Shown: positions 43,138 through 52,887, numbered from the stretch's first letter. The stretch: DNA of 64,000 bases from Actimicrobium sp047621665 (GCA_047621665.1 JBLHMB010000002.1:1-64000), one strand, 5' to 3'. Translations and numbers: made by a program. The notes: generated by a model from the letters alone, not told the origin.

Positions 43138-45801
43138 ATGTTGTTATCCCCTTGCTTGATTGCGCCGTCAGCGCATTTCTGGACCGATGCGGCAGTCCGC
43201 CTGCTGGCATTTTTGCGCGAACAGCAGGCGGCCGACGCGGTCGCCGATTTTTCGTCCTGTCGCGTACTGGTACCGACCTTCGAGCAAGCGCGCCGCTTGA
43301 AGCTGGCGCTGGCTGCGGCGGTCGGTACCGCCTTCGTGCCGCCGGTGATCACGACGTTGTCATCATGGCTGGCCTTGCAGGTGCCGCCCGATAGTGTCGC
43401 CGGCGATAGCGAACGGTTGATGGCGCTGTACGCCGAATTACGCCAGCATGCCTGGCTGAAAAAACTCTTTACGGCCCGCCGCAATGCGGATCTGATGCCG
43501 CTGGCGCAAACCCTGCTGGCGTTGTCGGACGAACTGACCTTGAGCCTGTTGCCGGCGATGCGCCAGTATCCGCAGGAGTCCGAGCAGCGCTGGCAAGCGG
43601 CGCTGGACCAGCTGTCGCCGGCGGCTCGCGAGTTGCTCTCCGATGAGAGCCAGCTGGTCTGGACCATCTGGAAAACCCAACTCGATGCGCGCGATGCCAA
43701 CGCCAGCCGGCTTGACCAGCTGCTGCAACTGGCCGCACGCGGATCGCAGTCGCTGGTGTGGATTTCGCCGGTCGAGGCCGATCCGTTCGAACAGGCATTC
43801 CTGTCGGCTTATGCCGGACGGCATCCCGTTCTGTCGATTTGTCTGGATTGGCGGGCCGGGGCGCTGGCTCCGGTGTTTGTCGCGGCGTGGCCGGAACTGG
43901 CTGATGGTGCTGCGCTCAGCAAAGTGACTGCCGGACCGCAGCGCGTGGCACTGTTTCCGGCGCGCAGCCTTGAAGACGAAGCGGTGAGCGGCGCGCGAAC
44001 AGTGCTCGACTGGATTGCAGCGGGTCATCCGCGTATTGCCATCATTGCGCAGGACCGGGTAGTTGCGCGTCGCCTGCGGGCCTTGCTCGAACGCGCCGAA
44101 GTCTTCGTTGCTGATGAAACCGGCTGGAAATTATCAACCACCCGTGCTGCCTCGGCATTGATGGCGTTATTCGATGTCGTCACTGCGCGGGCCGAAACCG
44201 GTGCCTTGCTCGACTTGCTCAAGTCGCCCTTCATTGCCGTTGCGCCATCGAGCGTGATGACGATCGAACTGGCACTGCGCCGTGCCAATGTCACCGGTGG
44301 CTGGGAGGCGGTCGCGCTGGCGTTGCAGGCGCTGCCCGTCGAGCACCAGTTGCTGTTGCGCTTGCGCGAGCAAGCCGGGCGCTTCCAGCGCAACCGCAGT
44401 CTGTGCGACTGGCTGGCCACGACGCGTGAGGTGCTGGACGCGCTCGGCATGCTGGCCGCGTTGTCCGGCGAAAGCGCCGGCGAGCAATTACTGGCGTTGC
44501 TTGACCGGATTGGGCTGGAGTGCGGCGCGCTGAACCAGCCGTTTTCATTCGCCGAGTGGCGTGCGTTTTTCAGTCTGCAATGCGAGGCGGCGGCGTTCGA
44601 GGTCTCCGAATCGGACCAGCGCGTGATCATGTTGCCGCTCAATGGCGCGCGCTTGCGCAACTTCGATGCGGTGCTGGTGGTCGGTATCGATGCCGCGCAC
44701 TTGCCGTCGCAACCGCCCGAGACGCTATTTTTTGCCAACGCAGTACGGCGCGAACTGGGCCTGGCCACGCGTGAAATCCGCCAGCGCCAACAATTGCGCG
44801 ACCTCACCGAATTGCTGTCGAGCGGCAGCACCATCGTGCTGTCGTGGCAAGCCAGCGTCGATGGCGAGCCCAATAGCGTTAGTCCGTGGATAGAGCGATT
44901 GCAACTGACCCTGCTGCGCGCCGGTTTGCCGGTGCTGCCGCAGCATCAGAGCGAGATCGTCCTGCAGGAACTGCATCCTGCGCTGGCGACGATGCCGGCA
45001 CCCGCGGCGGCGACTTTACTGCCGGCCAAATTGTCGGCCAGTGGTTACAACAGTCTGATCGCCTGCCCGTACCAGTTTTTTGCGACCCGGATGCTGGGGC
45101 TCAATGCGATCGACGAACTCTCCGACCTGCCTGAAAAGCGCGATTACGGCGATTGGCTGCACCAGATCCTGGCGCAGTACCACGCCACCGTCAGTGCCGG
45201 ACAGGTGCCAATGGTGCAACGTGCGGCGTTACTGGCCCACGTGTCGGAGCAGATTTTTCAGCAGGAACTGGCACGCAACGCCGCTGCGCTTGGTTATTAC
45301 GTGCGCTGGCAAAAAGTCATGCCGGCGTATTTGCAGTGGGCCGGCGAGCGCGAGGAAGAGGGCTGGCAATTCGTCATCGGCGAGCAGCAAATGGAACGCG
45401 AGCTGAGCTGGCCCGGTGGCGCGATCCGTTTGCACGGCCGGGTCGACCGGATCGACGAACACACCGATGGCACGCGCGCCGTACTCGACTACAAGACCAA
45501 GGCGCTGCCGGCGTTGCGTGAGCGCTTCAAGCAGACCGAAGATCATCAGCTGCCGTTTTACGGACTGCTGGCGGACGCACGCATGAGCGCGGGACACTAT
45601 GTCGCGCTGGAACTAACTGGAAGCAAGACCGGCGACGTTGCCGCCCCCGATTACGCCTTGTGGCAAGACACCCTGGAGCATCGCATCATCGAACAAATGC
45701 ACGCCATTTCCACCGGGGCCCGGTTGCCGGCCAATGGCATCGACACGGTCTGCCAATATTGTGATGTGCGCGGTCTGTGCCGCAAGGGAGCCTGGGCATG
45801 A
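43138..45801 (+). CDS. addB: AddB-like nuclease subunit with iron-sulfur cluster
   Basis: Partner of the AddA helicase in double-strand break resection. 887 residues. The helicase-like N-terminal part lacks a working Walker A motif (VPTFEQARRLKLALA), as expected for the AddB side. The C-terminal PD-(D/E)XK nuclease carries HGRVDRIDEHTDG and VLDYKTK (D784, K786). Four cysteines (C643 in IACPYQF; C872, C875 and C881 in CQYCDVRGLC) form the 4Fe-4S staple known from AddB. It overlaps addA by four bases (ATGA). Confidence 0.9.
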   Translation: MLLSPCLIAPSAHFWTDAAVRLLAFLREQQAADAVADFSSCRVLVPTFEQARRLKLALAAAVGTAFVPPVITTLSSWLALQVPPDSVAGDSERLMALYAELRQHAWLKKLFTARRNADLMPLAQTLLALSDELTLSLLPAMRQYPQESEQRWQAALDQLSPAARELLSDESQLVWTIWKTQLDARDANASRLDQLLQLAARGSQSLVWISPVEADPFEQAFLSAYAGRHPVLSICLDWRAGALAPVFVAAWPELADGAALSKVTAGPQRVALFPARSLEDEAVSGARTVLDWIAAGHPRIAIIAQDRVVARRLRALLERAEVFVADETGWKLSTTRAASALMALFDVVTARAETGALLDLLKSPFIAVAPSSVMTIELALRRANVTGGWEAVALALQALPVEHQLLLRLREQAGRFQRNRSLCDWLATTREVLDALGMLAALSGESAGEQLLALLDRIGLECGALNQPFSFAEWRAFFSLQCEAAAFEVSESDQRVIMLPLNGARLRNFDAVLVVGIDAAHLPSQPPETLFFANAVRRELGLATREIRQRQQLRDLTELLSSGSTIVLSWQASVDGEPNSVSPWIERLQLTLLRAGLPVLPQHQSEIVLQELHPALATMPAPAAATLLPAKLSASGYNSLIACPYQFFATRMLGLNAIDELSDLPEKRDYGDWLHQILAQYHATVSAGQVPMVQRAALLAHVSEQIFQQELARNAAALGYYVRWQKVMPAYLQWAGEREEEGWQFVIGEQQMERELSWPGGAIRLHGRVDRIDEHTDGTRAVLDYKTKALPALRERFKQTEDHQLPFYGLLADARMSAGHYVALELTGSKTGDVAAPDYALWQDTLEHRIIEQMHAISTGARLPANGIDTVCQYCDVRGLCRKGAWA

Positions 45802-48800
45802 ACCTGCCACGCGCCTACACCATCAACGATGCCGAGGCATCGACCGAAGCCTTCATCGCGGCGGCGTGCGATCCGCGCCATTCGATCGTCGTCGAAGCCT
45901 GCGCCGGCAGCGGCAAGACCTGGCTGCTGGTGGCGCGCATGTTACGCCTGCTGCTGGCCGGCACCGCGCCATCGGAAATGCTGGCCATCACCTTCACTCG
46001 CAAGGCCGCGCAGGAAATGCGCGACCGCCTGATCCAGCTGTTACGCGAACTGGCGCTGGCACCGGACGACACGGTGTGCACGCTGCTGCTGGAGCGCGGC
46101 ATCGATCCGTCCGAGCTGAACCCTCTGATGCCGGTCGCACGCGGCCTCTACGAAAAAGTGCTGGTCAGTCCGCAAGCACTGTCGATCGACACCTTTCACA
46201 GCTGGTTTGCCAAGCTGATCCGGCTGGCGCCGCTGGCCTCCGGGGTGCCGCATGGTTACAGTCTGACGGCCGCCACCGGCGCACTGACGCTGGATGCCTA
46301 CAGCCGTTTCATGCAGGTGCTCAATGAAGAGGGGCAGTCCGGGGTGCGGCAGGCACTGCAGACATTGTATGAACTGGTCGGTGACTGGAATGCGAAGAAG
46401 CTGCTCGACGCCTTCGTCGGCAAGCGTGCCGAATGGTGGGCTGCCGCGCAAACCGGATTGCCGCTCGATGCGCTGGCCGAGCTGTGCGGCGACGATGGCG
46501 TGCGCGATGCGCGGCTGAGCTTGTGGTCCGACGCCACACTGGTTAATCGCATGCAGAGGATGGCATGGCTGCTGGGTCAGGGCGCCAAGCGCAATCAGGA
46601 ACGGGCGGTGGCGATCGAATCGGCACTGACGGCCGGCGCCAGCCTTGACGGTTTCCAGCAATTGTTCCTGCAGTTTATGGATGACAAGGGCAAGGTACGT
46701 GGCAATGATCACCGGCGCGGCAAGCTGCTCATCGCCAACGAGGTCAACCTCGGCAGCAACAGTGCCGACATGTTCGAGACCGAATTCGGCGTGATCGCCG
46801 CTGCGCTGATGCAGCTGCAACGGCGCAGCGCCGAGACCACCGTGCTGGCGCTCAATGCCGCCTTGTTCACAGTCGGAGCGGCCTACCTTGAGGTGTATCA
46901 GGCAGTCAAGGCCGAGCAGCGGGTGTTCGATTTTTCCGATCTCGAATGGCAGGCTTATCGCTTGCTCGGCAACGAGGAGCATGCGGCCTATTTGCAAAGC
47001 CGGCTCGACTCGCGCTACCGGCACATTTTGCTGGATGAATTTCAGGACACCAATCCGCTGCAATGGAGCATCGTGCGGGCCTGGCTGGCCGCCTATGGCG
47101 ACGACAGCACGGCACCCAGCGTCTTCATCGTGGGCGATCCGAAGCAATCGATTTATCGCTTTCGCCGCGCCGAACCACGCGTGTTTCTGGCGGCGCGCGC
47201 GATGCTGGCCGCACAAGGTGCAGCGATCCTGCAAACCAACCAGACCCGGCGCAATGCGCCTTCCATCATCGCTCTGCTCAACGACAGCTTCGGGCCGAAT
47301 CCGATTTTCTCGGCGCAGACCACCTTGTCAGATCGGCCTGCGGTGATCTGGCGTCTACCGCTGGTGGTGCAACCTGCCAGTGCCGTCGTCAAGCCTGATG
47401 GGTTGGTGCTGCGCGACCCGCTTGTTACTCCGCTTGAAGAAGAAGAAGATGCGCGCCGTCTCGATGAAGGTCGCGCGGTGGCCGTGGCAATACGGCGCGC
47501 GCGGCTCGAACTGGGTGCGGCCAACGGCAGCTTGCCACGCTGGTCGGAGGTGATGTTGCTGGTCAAGAAGCGCGCCCACCTCGGTGCCTATGAAACCGCA
47601 CTGCGCGAAGCCGGCATTCCGTTCGCCTCCGATAAGCGCGGCGGCTTGCTGGAATCACTCGAAATCGCCGACCTGATCGCCTTGCTGACCTTTCTGATCA
47701 CGCCCGGCGACAACCGCGCGCTGGCCCATGTGCTGAAATCGCCGATCATCGGTGCCGCTGACCCGGACCTGATCCGGCTGGCGCAGCACGATGGTGGCAG
47801 CTGGTGGCAGCGCCTGCTCGCCCTCGACGACGTCTTGCCCGACGCCACCCGGCAACTGCAGCACTGGCTGGCGATCGCCCCCGGCTTGCCGGTACACGAC
47901 CTGCTCGACCGCATCCTGCACGAGGGCCAACTGGTGGCACGCTATGCAGCGTCCGTGCCGGCGCTGCTGCGCGGGCAGGTGATCGGCAATCTCGAAGCCT
48001 TCACGGCGCTGGCGCTAAATCTCGATGCCGGTCGCTATCCCAGCTTGCCGAAATTCATCGACGCCTTGCGGGCATTGCAAAATGCCGCGCACAACGATGC
48101 GCCCGACGAAGCCGATATCGATGCCGCGCTCGATGCGGTGCGCATCCTCACCATCCACAGTGCCAAAGGACTGGAAGCCGACATCGTCGTGCTGCTCGAC
48201 GCCAATCACAGCGAACCGGCGCGCGACGATACCGGTATCCTGTGCGAATGGCCGCAGGACGCCGCTGCGCCTACCCACTTCTCGGCATTCGGCCGGGTCG
48301 CCGAGCGCGGTGCCGCACGTGACGACTTGTTTGCCGACGAAGACCGTTTTCGTACGCAGGAAGACTGGAACCTGTTGTACGTCGCGGTGACGCGCGCCCG
48401 CCAGTGCCTGATCATCAGCGGCGTGGCCGGCAAGCGCAATGCGCGCGCTGATGGCACGGTTGAGGGCAGCTGGTATGACCGTTTGCTGGAGGCCGCAGAA
48501 ATCCGGCTCGATGCAGAACAGTTCGGTCAGGCAGAGCACATCGAACCCGACTTCGTCTGGCCGGTATTTAATCCGGTGGTCATGCCGCCGGCGACCATCG
48601 AGGCGGCGGCCGAGAGCACGCCGGAGATTGATGAAGGCATTGCGTTGCATGGTTTGCTGGAGCGGCTCACGCAGCACCGTGATGGTGTGTTCGCGGTGCC
48701 GGACGCCACCGTCATCGCGCGCTGGCTGGATTGTCCGCTGGCTTGCGCGAGCGTCGTGCGCGAGCAGGCAATCACTATTCTGAGCGCGCCGGGTCTGCGC

Positions 48801-49070
48801 CGGTTTTTCGATCCGCAGCAAATCCTGTTTGCCCATAATGAAATCGAATTGCTGCATGACGGTGAACTGTTGCGCTTCGATCGGCTGGTGCAATTGCCGG
48901 AGGCGTTGTGGATACTCGACTATAAGCGCCGCTTGCTGGCCGGCGAAAGGGCTGACTATGCGGCGCAACTGGCGCGTTACCGGCAGGCGGCACTGGCGGT
49001 ATATGCAGACCGGACGATCCGCTCTGCGCTGATTCTCGTTGACGGATCGTTCCATGAATTTGTCAGTTAA
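45798..49070 (+). CDS. addA: AddA-like UvrD/Rep helicase-nuclease
   Basis: Motor and second nuclease of the AddAB complex. From ATG 45798 (MNLPRAYTINDAEAS) 1090 residues. Helicase motifs in order: EACAGSGKTWLLVAR (I), ITFTRKAAQEMRDR (Ia), LLDEFQDTNPLQW (II, about residue 412), IVGDPKQSIYRFRRA (III), TIHSAKGLEADIVVLLDAN (V) and LYVAVTRARQCLIISG (VI). A C-terminal nuclease domain with LRFDRLV and ILDYKRR (about 1038) completes it. A RecBCD set is not seen here. Confidence 0.92.
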   Translation: MNLPRAYTINDAEASTEAFIAAACDPRHSIVVEACAGSGKTWLLVARMLRLLLAGTAPSEMLAITFTRKAAQEMRDRLIQLLRELALAPDDTVCTLLLERGIDPSELNPLMPVARGLYEKVLVSPQALSIDTFHSWFAKLIRLAPLASGVPHGYSLTAATGALTLDAYSRFMQVLNEEGQSGVRQALQTLYELVGDWNAKKLLDAFVGKRAEWWAAAQTGLPLDALAELCGDDGVRDARLSLWSDATLVNRMQRMAWLLGQGAKRNQERAVAIESALTAGASLDGFQQLFLQFMDDKGKVRGNDHRRGKLLIANEVNLGSNSADMFETEFGVIAAALMQLQRRSAETTVLALNAALFTVGAAYLEVYQAVKAEQRVFDFSDLEWQAYRLLGNEEHAAYLQSRLDSRYRHILLDEFQDTNPLQWSIVRAWLAAYGDDSTAPSVFIVGDPKQSIYRFRRAEPRVFLAARAMLAAQGAAILQTNQTRRNAPSIIALLNDSFGPNPIFSAQTTLSDRPAVIWRLPLVVQPASAVVKPDGLVLRDPLVTPLEEEEDARRLDEGRAVAVAIRRARLELGAANGSLPRWSEVMLLVKKRAHLGAYETALREAGIPFASDKRGGLLESLEIADLIALLTFLITPGDNRALAHVLKSPIIGAADPDLIRLAQHDGGSWWQRLLALDDVLPDATRQLQHWLAIAPGLPVHDLLDRILHEGQLVARYAASVPALLRGQVIGNLEAFTALALNLDAGRYPSLPKFIDALRALQNAAHNDAPDEADIDAALDAVRILTIHSAKGLEADIVVLLDANHSEPARDDTGILCEWPQDAAAPTHFSAFGRVAERGAARDDLFADEDRFRTQEDWNLLYVAVTRARQCLIISGVAGKRNARADGTVEGSWYDRLLEAAEIRLDAEQFGQAEHIEPDFVWPVFNPVVMPPATIEAAAESTPEIDEGIALHGLLERLTQHRDGVFAVPDATVIARWLDCPLACASVVREQAITILSAPGLRRFFDPQQILFAHNEIELLHDGELLRFDRLVQLPEALWILDYKRRLLAGERADYAAQLARYRQAALAVYADRTIRSALILVDGSFHEFVS

Positions 49071-49129
49071 TTCGGTGTCGGCCTGACGTAATCGGTTGAC
49101 GCCGGTTACGCCGCAAAATATAGTGCCGG

Positions 49130-49360
49130 ATGATTTCAGATTTCAGCCAACTTTCCGATAAAGTCAACCAGCTCGCCGAGCTGGTTATTTCTTTGCGCAG
49201 CGAAAATATCGCCTTGCAAAAGCACGCTGTCAGCGTGACCGTCGACAATGCCGACCTGACCCGGCGCATGCAGGAAGCCCATGATCGCGTCGCCGCCCTG
49301 ATGGACCGGTTGCCATCCGAACCCGAAATTGAAGCCAAAGATGTCGAGGAATCGCCATGA
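49130..49360 (+). CDS. ZapB-like small coiled-coil protein
   Basis: 76 residues, almost entirely a predicted coiled coil (SDKVNQLAELVISLRSEN... through RMQEAHDRVAALMDRL) with an acidic tail. Its stop overlaps the zapA start (ATGA). Small proteins of this kind upstream of zapA are known in betaproteobacteria (I recall the model name TIGR02449) and resemble the division factor ZapB. Division role inferred from context and coiled-coil character. Confidence 0.8.
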   Translation: MISDFSQLSDKVNQLAELVISLRSENIALQKHAVSVTVDNADLTRRMQEAHDRVAALMDRLPSEPEIEAKDVEESP

Positions 49361-49668
49361 TCCAGCTGCCAGTCATGATGATGGGACAAGCTTACACACT
49401 GGTATGTAAGGAAGGCGAACAAGACGCGCTGCAAGCGGCGGTCAATTATCTCGACAAGCGCATGTGTGCGATTCGTGATGGCGGAAAAATTAAGGGCAAT
49501 GACCGGATTGCCGTGATGGCAGCGCTCGGCATTGCAGTCGAATTGCTGTCGACCAAGGCCCCTGCCGGACCGCTGTCCGATTTGTCGATGGCCGAAGTGC
49601 AGCAGCAGATTGCGCACATGCATACGGTGCTCGACCAGGCCTTGACGCCGCAGGAAAACCTCTTCTGA
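49357..49668 (+). CDS. zapA: Cell division protein ZapA
   Basis: Binds and bundles FtsZ filaments. 103 residues: a short beta-rich N-terminal part (LPVMMMGQAYTLVCKEGEQ) and the family block LQAAVNYLDKRMCAIRDGGK...NDRIAVMAALGIAVEL, ending in a coiled coil. 6S RNA follows directly, an arrangement also seen in E. coli. Confidence 0.93.
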   Translation: MIQLPVMMMGQAYTLVCKEGEQDALQAAVNYLDKRMCAIRDGGKIKGNDRIAVMAALGIAVELLSTKAPAGPLSDLSMAEVQQQIAHMHTVLDQALTPQENLF

Positions 49669-49740
49669 AATGCGGTCTTTCCGCTCCCGCGAAGGCCTGA
49701 AATAATCAGTAAATAAACCCTGAATAACGGCCAAAAGGGT

Positions 49741-49768
49741 TTGACAGCAGGATCGATCGGAGTAGACT
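49741..49768 (+). promoter_or_regulatory. Promoter of 6S RNA
   Basis: TTGACA (49741-49746) and TAGACT (49763-49768) with a 16-base spacer. A start about seven bases downstream agrees with the predicted 5' end of the 6S RNA. Confidence 0.7.
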
Positions 49769-49774
49769 TTGACC

Positions 49775-49952
49775 TCCCTGCAGTGCTCGCGATTGCCATA
49801 TATTCCTAGAACCATTTATGTGCATCGGCCGCGGAATATTGTTTGATGGGTGTGCACGTCGCTAGTCCGATGAGCCCGATATTGAACTGACTGTAGCCAC
49901 CTTGAACCGGTTGGTTCGGGATGCCGGCAAAGCGGTACCAGCGGGGATTTTA
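49775..49952 (+). ncRNA. ssrS: 6S RNA
   Basis: RNA that mimics an open promoter and sequesters sigma-70 RNA polymerase. Recognised from position after zapA and from characteristic words of the betaproteobacterial form: CCTCCCTGCAGTGCTCGC at the 5' side, ATATATTCCTAGAACC, GTGTGCACGTC, CGATGAGCC, GAACTGACTGTAGCCACC, CTTGAACCGGTTGGTTC and a closing GCGGGGA. The ends pair imperfectly to give the long rod with a large central bubble. The exact 3' end is approximate. A good promoter precedes it. Confidence 0.88.
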
Positions 49953-50029
49953 TAGCAGAGCGGTTGCATGAAAATGCAGCCGTTTTTTTTCGCCTTTTCT
50001 ATTCTGTTCGTTTTCCTGGGGTACACCCG

Positions 50030-50497
50030 ATGGCCTATTGGCTCATGAAATCCGAACCGACCGAAGTCAGTATTGACGATGTGCTGGCAGCGCCCGACCA
50101 GACCATGCCGTGGTTCGGCATCCGTAATTACCAGTCGCGCAATTTCATGCGCGACGCGATGCGGGTGGGTGATGGCGTGCTGTTCTATCACTCCAGTTGC
50201 GCCGCACCCGGCATTGTCGGCCTGGCCGAAGTCGCCAGTACGTCCTATCCCGATTCCACCCAGTTCGATCAGCGCAGCCATTATTTCGATCCGAAAGCCA
50301 CGCCGGAAAATCCGCGCTGGATGATGGTTGACGTGCGCGCACTACGCGCGGTGCCGCTGGTGCCGCTGTCGGCTTTACGTGCGGCGGAAGAGTTGGTCGA
50401 CATGCAGGTGCTCAAGCGCGGCAACCGGCTGTCAATCTCGCGCGTCGAACCGGCCGACTGGCGCTGGATCAACCAGCACCTGATTGCTCCGGCCTGA
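50030..50497 (+). CDS. EVE-domain protein
   Basis: 155 residues from ATG 50030 (MAYWLMKSEPTEVSIDD). The EVE (PUA-like) fold is recognised from WLMKSEP, WFGIRNYQSRNFMRDAMRVGDGVLFYHS and VGLAEVASTSYPD. The fold is thought to bind modified bases in DNA or RNA; the biological role in housekeeping bacteria is unclear. In proteobacteria it often neighbours zapA and 6S RNA. Confidence 0.92.
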   Translation: MAYWLMKSEPTEVSIDDVLAAPDQTMPWFGIRNYQSRNFMRDAMRVGDGVLFYHSSCAAPGIVGLAEVASTSYPDSTQFDQRSHYFDPKATPENPRWMMVDVRALRAVPLVPLSALRAAEELVDMQVLKRGNRLSISRVEPADWRWINQHLIAPA

Positions 50498-50548
50498 TCT
50501 GTCCGCTTCTCTGCTTACCTGATTTATTTACCCGCAGGAGTACCACTG

Positions 50549-51352
50549 ATGGATGCCAGCCTGATCATTGCTTTTCTTTTCCTTGGTAGCGCGGTGGGTT
50601 GCGCGGCTGGTTTGCTCGGTATCGGTGGCGGCATGTTGCTGGTGCCGTTCATGACCGCGCTGCTAACTTACCAGGGCTTCCCGAAAGAGCTGATTATTCA
50701 CGTGGCCATCGCGACATCGCTGGCCACCATCATGTTCACCTCGGTATCCTCGGTGGTCGCGCATCACCGGCGCGGCGCGGTGCGCTGGGATATTGTCAGG
50801 CTGCTGGCGCCGGGTATCCTGATCGGTTCGTGGATAGGGCCGTGGATTGGTCAGCAAATGAATTCTTCGTCGCTGGCACTGTTCTTCGCCGTATTCGTTA
50901 CTTTCTCGGCTACCCAGATGCTGTTCGATAAAAAACCGGCCGGTACCCGCGGCTTGCCAGGTAATGTCGGAATGTTTAGTGCCGGTGGCGGGATCGGCGT
51001 GCTGGCCGGACTAGTTGGCGCCGGGGGCGGCTTTATTTCGGTGCCATTCATGACCTGGTGCCAGGTCAAGATCCACAACGCGGTCGCCACCAGCGCGGCG
51101 TTGGGTTTTCCGATTGCGCTGGCGGGGACCATGTCGAATATTTATTTCGGCTTGTCGATACCGGACTTGCCGTCGGGTTCGCTTGGTTATATTTATCTGC
51201 CAGCGTTGCTGGTGATCTCGATGGCCAGCGTCGTCACTGCACCGTTAGGGGCGAAGGCAGCGCATGCGTTGCCGGTCAAGACCCTGAAAAAAATCTTTGC
51301 CGTGATGCTGTTTGCGCTGGCAGGGTACATGTTTTACAAGGCGCTGCCGTAG
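50549..51352 (+). CDS. TauE/SafE-family sulfite/anion permease
   Basis: 267-residue inner-membrane protein with about eight hydrophobic helices and the repeated family motif: GLLGIGGGMLLVPFM near the N-terminus and GLVGAGGGFISVPFM in the second half. Members export sulfite, sulfonates or other organic anions; the substrate is not evident here. Convergent with matB, with only eight bases between stop codons. Confidence 0.88.
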   Translation: MDASLIIAFLFLGSAVGCAAGLLGIGGGMLLVPFMTALLTYQGFPKELIIHVAIATSLATIMFTSVSSVVAHHRRGAVRWDIVRLLAPGILIGSWIGPWIGQQMNSSSLALFFAVFVTFSATQMLFDKKPAGTRGLPGNVGMFSAGGGIGVLAGLVGAGGGFISVPFMTWCQVKIHNAVATSAALGFPIALAGTMSNIYFGLSIPDLPSGSLGYIYLPALLVISMASVVTAPLGAKAAHALPVKTLKKIFAVMLFALAGYMFYKALP

Positions 51353-51369
51353 CGTGCAGCCTACGGCAG
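51344..51369. terminator. Convergent hairpin spanning two stop codons
   Basis: CTGCCGTAG (51344-51352) and CTACGGCAG (51361-51369) are perfect 9-base arms. The left arm contains the TAG stop of the permease gene and the right arm the complement of the TAG stop of matB. No clear T run on either side, so termination strength is uncertain. Confidence 0.55.
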
Positions 51370-52887
51370 TGCCACCACCTCCGGCACCAACTGATACCGC
51401 TCCCGCAGTACATTTTTCTGCACCTTGCTCATCGCATTGCGCGGCAATTCGTCGACGAAATGCACCTGCTTCGGTACCTTGAAGTTGGCAATGCTGGCTT
51501 TCATGGCAGCGATGACGCCGGCTTCGGTCAGCGTCGCGCCCTTGGCGGTGACGATGATAGCCACCACGGCTTCACCAAAGTCGGCATGCGCTACACCGAT
51601 GACCGCGGATTCCTCGACACCATCAAGTTCATCGAGAAACGATTCGATCTCTTTCGGATAGATGTTGTAGCCGCCGGAAATGATCAGGTCTTTGCTACGG
51701 CCGACAATGCTCAGATAACCCTGTTCATCAAAACAGCCGACGTCGCCGGTGATGAAAAACCCGTCTTCGGTAAATTCCAGCAGGGTTTTTTCAGGCATCT
51801 GCCAGTAACCCTTGAACACGTTGGGACCGCGCACTTCAATCGCACCAATGACACCGGGGGCGCAGACCTGCCGCTGCTCATCGACGACCCGCATCGTGAT
51901 ACCGGGCAGGGGCAGGCCAACCGTACCGCCGACACGTGCGCCATCGTACGGATTCGAGGTCATCATCGCGGTCTCGCTCATGCCGTAGCGTTCGAGAATG
52001 GTCATGCCGGTACGGGCGATGAAGCTGTCGAAGGTGTCGAGCAGCAGCGGGGCCGAGCCGGAGACGAACAGACGGATCGAGGCACAGGTGCTGCGCTCGA
52101 ATGCCGGATCAGCCAGCAGCCGGACATAAAAGGTTGGCACGCCCATGAAGACGGTAGCGCGTGGCAATTGCCGGATCACCGTGGCGCTGTCAAAACGCGG
52201 CAGAAAAATCATCTTGCTGCCGTTGAGCAGCGCACCGTGGCATGCCACGAACAAGCCGTGGATATGGAATAGCGGAAGCGCATGCAACAGCACATCGTCG
52301 GCTTGCCAGTGCCAGACTTGCTGCAGCACTTGCGCATTGGTAGCCAGATTACGATGGCTGAGCATCGCCCCCTTGCTGCGTCCGGTGGTGCCCGAGGTGT
52401 ACAACAGCGCAGCCAGCTGATCGTCGGTGACGGCGACCGTCTCGAAGGACTCCGGTTGCGCTGCTGCGCGTTCGAGCAGCGAACCCTGGCGCTGGTCATC
52501 GAGCGTGAAGACTTGCCGCGTGCCGGCGGCGAACGCCAGTTTTGAAATCCAGCCGAAGGTCGACGGCGCGCAGACCAGTAATGCCGGTTTCGCATCGTTG
52601 AGGAAATAGTCCATTTCAGCGGCGCGGTAGGCGGTATTCAATGGCACGAAGGTGAAGCCGGCGCGCAAGGTGGCCAGGTACAGGATCAGCGCCTCGGGGG
52701 ATTTCTCGACTTGCACCGCGATGCGCGAACCGGCCGGCAGTGCGAGGCTGGCGAGCAGATTGGCCATACGCGCGCTGGCGTGTTCGAGGTCATGCCACGA
52801 GTACTCGAGGCCGTCGTGGGTTTCGATGCAGCAGGTGCTGCGGTCCGCCGGGAAGTTGGCGGCGAACAACGCGTACAGGTTACTCAT
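51361..52887 (-). CDS. matB: Malonyl-CoA synthetase (MatB-like acyl-CoA ligase)
   Basis: Activates malonate (perhaps methylmalonate) to its CoA thioester with ATP. From ATG 52887 (MSNLYALFAANFPADRS) 508 residues. ANL-family motifs: ALLYTSGTTGRSKGAMLSH (P-loop), LERYGMSETAMMTSNPYDG, GFFITGDVGCFDEQGYLSIVGRSKD (adenylate and hinge region) and the catalytic Lys in RNAMSKVQKNVLRE. Its ATG overlaps the lgt stop by one base. No malonate transporter or decarboxylase is encoded nearby, so the substrate is a family-level inference. Confidence 0.85.
   Translation of the reverse strand: MSNLYALFAANFPADRSTCCIETHDGLEYSWHDLEHASARMANLLASLALPAGSRIAVQVEKSPEALILYLATLRAGFTFVPLNTAYRAAEMDYFLNDAKPALLVCAPSTFGWISKLAFAAGTRQVFTLDDQRQGSLLERAAAQPESFETVAVTDDQLAALLYTSGTTGRSKGAMLSHRNLATNAQVLQQVWHWQADDVLLHALPLFHIHGLFVACHGALLNGSKMIFLPRFDSATVIRQLPRATVFMGVPTFYVRLLADPAFERSTCASIRLFVSGSAPLLLDTFDSFIARTGMTILERYGMSETAMMTSNPYDGARVGGTVGLPLPGITMRVVDEQRQVCAPGVIGAIEVRGPNVFKGYWQMPEKTLLEFTEDGFFITGDVGCFDEQGYLSIVGRSKDLIISGGYNIYPKEIESFLDELDGVEESAVIGVAHADFGEAVVAIIVTAKGATLTEAGVIAAMKASIANFKVPKQVHFVDELPRNAMSKVQKNVLRERYQLVPEVVALP

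Noticed and set aside
45777..45797. Upstream extension of addA
   Set aside because: ATG 45798 overlaps the addB stop in the usual ATGA coupling and starts the conserved region; the upstream start is not ATG-supported.
43138..49070. Consideration as an antiphage or mobile nuclease-helicase system
   Set aside because: Motifs, four-Cys staple and position beside trxA-rho match chromosomal AddAB of betaproteobacteria, so it is ordinary recombination machinery.
50030..50497. EVE-domain protein as part of a defence island
   Set aside because: Neighbours are zapA, 6S RNA and a permease; no restriction or defence genes are nearby.
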